Shown: positions 5,579-9,573 of the stretch, piece by piece
Layout: every line of letters starts with the position of its first letter
Position numbering within the stretch: position 1 is the first letter of the stretch
Translations under genes and position numbers: made by a program
From: Desulfobacterales bacterium
GTDB taxonomy: Bacteria > Desulfobacterota > Desulfobacteria > Desulfobacterales > JAUWMJ01
Length of the DNA: 9,573 bases
Reading direction: 5' to 3'
Assembly (NCBI GenBank): GCA_030613225.1
Contig: JAUWMJ010000073.1
Location: 1 to 9,573, forward strand
The notes under the pieces: generated by a model
Database searches by the model: none
Told to the model about the DNA's origin: nothing
The model's input: the letters and a program-made list of their open reading frames with translations, nothing else

Positions 5579-8500
5579 CATAATAAATACTCCCCTTACC
5601 GGAACAAACCTTATTGAGGCAAGTGCAGGAACAGGCAAGACCTATGCAATTTCAGGGCTGTTTGTCAGGCTTATCCTTGAAAGTAAGTTTACTGCAGACC
5701 AGATACTGGTAGTAACATTTACAAAAGCCGCAACTGATGAGCTTAAAGAAAGAATAAGAAAAAAGCTCATGGAAGCAAAAGAAGCGTTTATTAATGGCGC
5801 AGGTGTTGATAGTTTCATTAATGAACTGGTTCAAAAAACTGATAATCATAAACAGGCTGCCGACAGGCTGCATAATGCGCTGGTAGATTTTGACAGGGCG
5901 GCTATTTTTACCATACATGGTTTTTGTCAGAGAATACTTCATGAGAATGCTTTTGAAACCGGAAGTTTGTACGATACTGAACTGATAACAGACCAGGATA
6001 GCCTGTTGCTGGAGATTGCAGAAGATTTCTGGAGGATAAAATTATACAGACAATCTCCGGAATTTATAAATTATGTTTTGAAAAATAAAAACATAAAAGG
6101 CCCTGAAGATTTTTTAAAACTGCTTGGCAGGGCGAAAACACGGGATATGAAAATAATTCCCGGTATAAAAAAAACTGAAATAAAAAGCCTGGATAACTAC
6201 AGGGAAACCTTTAAAAGACTGAAAAGCAGGTGGCATGATTCACGAGATGAAGTAATAAAGCTTTTAAAAGATCCGTCACTTAACGGAACAACATACGGGA
6301 GTATAAAAGAGGATCCGAATAATCCAGGGATTACGAAAAGGGAATTGAAAGTTATATCCATGGCAGATTACATGGATAATTTTACTGCTTCAAAAAGTAC
6401 AGGTTTCCCTTTATTTGAAAAGTTTGAAAATTTTACAGCAACAAAAATTATTAAATCTACAAAAAAGAATCAGATCTCTGTCTGTCATGAATTTTTTAAT
6501 TTTTGTGATGAACTAAAGCTTAAATATTTAGAACTGGAAACCGAATTTGAAAATTACACCCTCTTACTTAAAACACAAATATTTGAATATGCAAAATCCG
6601 AGATAATTGAACGAAAAAAGAAAAAGAACATACAGTTCTATGATGATCTTTTATACAATGTTCTAGATGCCCTGAGACAAGATGCCCAAGATGAACCCAA
6701 GGATAAAAAAGACGGTAAAAATGCACTTGCTAAAGCAGTAAGACAAAAATACAGGGCCGCCCTGGTGGACGAATTTCAGGATACTGATTTCATTCAGTAT
6801 GAGATATTTACACGACTTTTTTCATTAAAAGAAAGCAGCCTTTTCATGATTGGTGATCCCAAGCAGGCAATATACGGCTTTCGTGGTGCTGATATCTTTT
6901 CTTATATGAAAGCTGCTTCAAATGCTGATTCTAAATATACACTCTTTGAAAACTGGCGATCAAAGCCGGGACTGATAACCGCAGTAAACACAATATTTTC
7001 TAATGTCAAATTACCTTTTGTTTTTGATAAAATTATCTTTGATAAGGCGGAACCTGCAAAAAAACCTGATCTCAAACCTGATGTTAAACCTGATATTAAA
7101 ATGGACAAGCAAAATGCTTTGCTGAAACTCTGGTATGTTGATTCAAGAAAGGCATCCGTCTTCGCCTCCGGCTACGCCGAGACACGGTCCGTCTTCGCCT
7201 CCGGCTACGCCGAGACACGGTCCGTCTTCGCCTCCGGCTTCAGGCTACGCCCAGCTTCCAGCGGGGCTACGCCGAGACAAGACGTCGTGGCAGGGAAAGG
7301 GATAAAAGGGGAGAAGCTGGTTAATAAACCAGTTAATAAGTCAGATGCAGTAATGTTGATTGCGAATGCTGTATCAGGAGAAATTGCAAGGATTACTTCA
7401 CATACTGATAATCCGGTTAAGTCAGGCGACATTGCAGTTCTTGTTAGAACAAACAGGCAGGCAGGAATTATTAAAGACCTCCTTTCCAAAAGAAGTATTC
7501 CTTCTGTTTTATACAGCGCAGGCAACATATTTGATTCTGATGAGGCGATGGAAATGGAACGGGTACTTTACGGTATAGCAGAACCGGGAAACGAACGGAG
7601 GCTGAAATCAGCCCTTGTAACGCGAATTCTTGGTGTTTCAGCACAAGAGCTCGATTCAGCGGACAACACGGATAAGGGTTTGGAAACATGGATGACAAAA
7701 TTCAGGGAGTACTTCAAAATATGGAATAATCATGGTTTTATCCGCATGTATCGATTCTTTATGACTCGGGAAGGGGTAAAAAAGCGGATTTTATCATTAG
7801 ATGACGGGGAAAGGCGACTGACAAATCTTCTTCACATTTCTGAAATACTTCATAAAGAATCTGAAGAAAAAAATGCAGGGATGACTGGTCTTATAAAATG
7901 GCTTTCAGAACAAAGAGATCCATCAACTCCAAGACTTGAAGAACACCAGCTCCGCCTTGAGAGCGATGAACTCGCGGTAAAAATAATTACTATACACAAA
8001 AGCAAGGGTCTTGAATTTCCTGTAGTCTTTTGCCCGTTTTGCTGGGAAAGTTCTCTGGCCAAAGACAAGGAAATTGTTTTTCATGATATAAATAGAAACC
8101 GAAGTCTAACCTTCGATATTGGATCAAAAGATATAAAGAATCATATCGCGCTTGCGCAAAATGAGCTTCTCGCGGAAAATCTTCGGCTTCTCTACGTGGC
8201 ATTAACACGAGCAAAAGAACTATGCTACCTTGTCTGGGGACGGATCAACAAGGCTGAAACTTCTGCCATGGCTTATCTGCTTCACGATTTGCTTCATGAT
8301 AAAAATATTATGAAAACAGATGATATTGTTGCTGAAATAAAAAACCGTTTTACCAGATTAGACGATGATGAAGTTTTGGCGGATTTAAAACGTATTTCAG
8401 ACAAATCAAATGGTGCAATCGAGCTTTCTTTAATACCTGATGAAAATGATCTGAAATATAAATCCCTTGTTGAAAAGGGTAAAAACCTTTTTTGTCGCAA

Positions 8501-9434
8501 GTTTAACGGAAAAATTGACAGGAAATGGAAGATTTCAAGCTATTCATCCCTTGTATATGATAAAATACAGGATAACGAACTTCCGGACCACGATTCTTTC
8601 TATATACCGAAGTTAAAAACAACGGGCAGCCATATCGATTTTCAAAGTTTTTCCGGACAATTTGAGCAGACTGATTATCCGGAAAAAAATGATATTTTTT
8701 CATTTCCAAAAGGAGCAAAGGCCGGAATATTTTTTCACGACATCTTTGAAAATGTCGATTTTAAACAAGATTCAGCAGATATTAAGGAAAGCTTAATAAC
8801 AGCCAAACTGCATGAGTACGGATTTGACTTGAAATGGAAAAATGTTGTCTGCGACATGATAAATAATGTTCTTTCAACTCCTCTTTTTACGGACAGAAAA
8901 AACTTTTTGCTATCGTCAATTTCAGGCAAAGACAGGATAAACGAAATGGAATTTTACTTTCCATTAAAAACCGTAACGCCTAAAAAGATAAGAAAAATAT
9001 TTTCCGATTATAGAGGAATCAATATTCCTGGTGAATTTGCTTTTAATATGGAAAGACTTTCTTTCTCGCCTTCAAAGGGCTTTATGAAAGGGTATATTGA
9101 TATGATATTTCGCTATAACGACAAATTCTATCTTGTGGACTGGAAATCTAATCACCTTGGTAATAATGCTGGGGACTACAATAAAGCATCCATTGATAGA
9201 ATCATGAGCGAGGATTTATACATACTACAGTATCATATATATCTGCTTGCCCTTCATCAGTACCTGCGACTTAATGTTCTTCAATACAATTATGAATCTA
9301 ATTTCGGCGGAGTTTTATATTTGTTTTTAAGAGGAATCGATAAACATCAAGGTCCTGAATTTGGTATTTACAGAGATATTGCGAGCCCGGATCTGATTTA
9401 TGCGCTTGGCAGAGAGCTGATTGCCGGGGTTTAA
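5565..9434 (+). CDS. recB: RecB-type helicase-nuclease (exodeoxyribonuclease V beta subunit)
   Basis: 1289 residues, against about 1180 in E. coli RecB. RecB is the 3'-5' helicase and nuclease of RecBCD, which processes double-strand breaks for recombination and degrades foreign linear DNA. Superfamily 1A helicase motifs are intact: Walker A ASAGTGKT (19-26), TFTKAATDELKERIR (51-65), FTIHGFCQRIL (115-125), DEFQDTD (402-408), GDPKQAIYGFRGAD (430-443), NWRS (463-466), HKSKGLEFPV (811-820) and YVALTRAKE (877-885). The C-terminal nuclease has H1058 (FFHDIFE), D1179 (GYIDM), D1192 and K1194 (VDWKSN), and Q1222-Y1223. The D-D spacing of 13 equals that in E. coli. The ATG has no clear ribosome binding site and overlaps the FlhB-like fragment. 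Residues about 500-578 hold repeat insertions. recC and recD are not seen here. An AddA-like helicase is an alternative, but the N-terminal LIEASAGTGKTYAI favours RecB. Confidence 0.92.
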   Translation: MKKFDIINTPLTGTNLIEASAGTGKTYAISGLFVRLILESKFTADQILVVTFTKAATDELKERIRKKLMEAKEAFINGAGVDSFINELVQKTDNHKQAADRLHNALVDFDRAAIFTIHGFCQRILHENAFETGSLYDTELITDQDSLLLEIAEDFWRIKLYRQSPEFINYVLKNKNIKGPEDFLKLLGRAKTRDMKIIPGIKKTEIKSLDNYRETFKRLKSRWHDSRDEVIKLLKDPSLNGTTYGSIKEDPNNPGITKRELKVISMADYMDNFTASKSTGFPLFEKFENFTATKIIKSTKKNQISVCHEFFNFCDELKLKYLELETEFENYTLLLKTQIFEYAKSEIIERKKKKNIQFYDDLLYNVLDALRQDAQDEPKDKKDGKNALAKAVRQKYRAALVDEFQDTDFIQYEIFTRLFSLKESSLFMIGDPKQAIYGFRGADIFSYMKAASNADSKYTLFENWRSKPGLITAVNTIFSNVKLPFVFDKIIFDKAEPAKKPDLKPDVKPDIKMDKQNALLKLWYVDSRKASVFASGYAETRSVFASGYAETRSVFASGFRLRPASSGATPRQDVVAGKGIKGEKLVNKPVNKSDAVMLIANAVSGEIARITSHTDNPVKSGDIAVLVRTNRQAGIIKDLLSKRSIPSVLYSAGNIFDSDEAMEMERVLYGIAEPGNERRLKSALVTRILGVSAQELDSADNTDKGLETWMTKFREYFKIWNNHGFIRMYRFFMTREGVKKRILSLDDGERRLTNLLHISEILHKESEEKNAGMTGLIKWLSEQRDPSTPRLEEHQLRLESDELAVKIITIHKSKGLEFPVVFCPFCWESSLAKDKEIVFHDINRNRSLTFDIGSKDIKNHIALAQNELLAENLRLLYVALTRAKELCYLVWGRINKAETSAMAYLLHDLLHDKNIMKTDDIVAEIKNRFTRLDDDEVLADLKRISDKSNGAIELSLIPDENDLKYKSLVEKGKNLFCRKFNGKIDRKWKISSYSSLVYDKIQDNELPDHDSFYIPKLKTTGSHIDFQSFSGQFEQTDYPEKNDIFSFPKGAKAGIFFHDIFENVDFKQDSADIKESLITAKLHEYGFDLKWKNVVCDMINNVLSTPLFTDRKNFLLSSISGKDRINEMEFYFPLKTVTPKKIRKIFSDYRGINIPGEFAFNMERLSFSPSKGFMKGYIDMIFRYNDKFYLVDWKSNHLGNNAGDYNKASIDRIMSEDLYILQYHIYLLALHQYLRLNVLQYNYESNFGGVLYLFLRGIDKHQGPEFGIYRDIASPDLIYALGRELIAGV
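7062..7097 (+). repeat. Three 12-bp tandem repeats within recB (KPDx)
   Basis: AAACCTGATCTC, AAACCTGATGTT and AAACCTGATATT follow each other in frame and encode KPDL-KPDV-KPDI at residues 500-511. They lie just before the larger GC-rich insertion and after helicase motif IV. They mark this linker as tolerant to expansion. The third base of the last codon varies and the encoded pattern is kept. Confidence 0.7.
7155..7284 (+). repeat. GC-rich 33-bp tandem repeat element inserted in frame in recB
   Basis: Two identical 33-bp units (7155-7187, 7188-7220) each encode SVFASGYAETR. A third begins identically for 19 bases (7221-7239), is interrupted, and resumes as GGCTACGCCGAGACAAGACG (7265-7284) in another reading frame. 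The frame stays open throughout and adds about 43 residues (531-573) without homology to RecB. Base composition is far more GC-rich than the AT-rich gene around it. The core CGGCTACGCCG is a small inverted repeat. This resembles a dispersed palindromic element that has landed in a coding region. Confidence 0.85.
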
Positions 9435-9453
9435 GCAGCATGAAATCTTTTTG

Positions 9454-9481
9454 TTATTTGCCGGGAGATACCGGCAAATAA
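9454..9481 (+). terminator. Perfect 11-bp hairpin after recB, possible terminator
   Basis: TTATTTGCCGG (9454-9464) pairs perfectly with CCGGCAAATAA (9471-9481) around the loop GAGATA, 19 bases after the recB stop. No run of T follows on either strand, so it is not a textbook intrinsic terminator. It may act as an RNA 3' stabiliser or a factor-assisted terminator, or be another palindromic repeat. From here to the window end (9482-9573) I see no gene I can support. Confidence 0.45.
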
Positions 9482-9573
9482 AACGCTGTCAGCCATCCCG
9501 GCAGATCAGCGCAGCCTTCTAAAAGACATGCATTTCTTTCGGAATAGCCGTACCTGGTACTGAAGGAATCAGC

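Noticed and set aside
7205..7528. 107-codon minus-strand ORF across the recB repeat
   Set aside because: It is open mainly because the GC-rich repeat lacks stops. It is antisense to recB and resembles no protein family I know.
9482..9573. Open minus-strand frame and possible structured RNA at the right edge
   Set aside because: About 38 codons are open from the edge to TAA inside the hairpin, but the product is not recognisable, and I could not match the bases to a riboswitch or tRNA pattern.

Overview
The window looks like a chromosomal segment from a Desulfobacterota (deltaproteobacterial) anaerobe. The reasons are the start of an indolepyruvate:ferredoxin oxidoreductase gene, the proA-nadD-rsfS-gpmI gene order, and intergenic spaces filled with short dispersed repeats of the CTAAAGTG type. 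This is inferred from gene content and style. No rRNA or other phylogenetic marker is present.

Layout. At the left edge the first 58 codons of iorA run leftward out of the window (1-175). A repeat-bearing spacer (176-373) separates it from a rightward gene for a small, probably DNA-binding protein with a charged helical tail (374-784). That gene ends 2 bases from the end of a leftward housekeeping cluster: gpmI (glycolysis), rsfS (ribosome silencing) and nadD (NAD synthesis). rsfS and nadD overlap by ATGA, and gpmI starts 6 bases after rsfS. Upstream of nadD a 359-bp spacer holds one copy of a roughly 160-bp repeat element. Then comes proA (proline synthesis), then a second copy of the same element in the opposite orientation, so proA sits between inverted copies.

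To the right, transcription switches to the plus strand. A short wreck (5311-5578) joins an apparent FliK-like N-terminus, out of frame, to the C-terminal domain of a small FlhB-like protein. It overlaps the start of a long recB gene (5565-9434) with intact helicase and nuclease motifs. An in-frame, GC-rich block of 33-bp tandem repeats (7155-7284) interrupts recB between the helicase motif IV region and the next domain. A perfect 11-bp hairpin follows recB. No recC or recD is visible.

No defence island, CRISPR array, integrase or new multigene system is visible. The points worth a second look are the protein-coding repeat insertion in recB, the inverted repeat elements around proA with a likely synteny break there, and the flagellar-type gene fusion remnant before recB.
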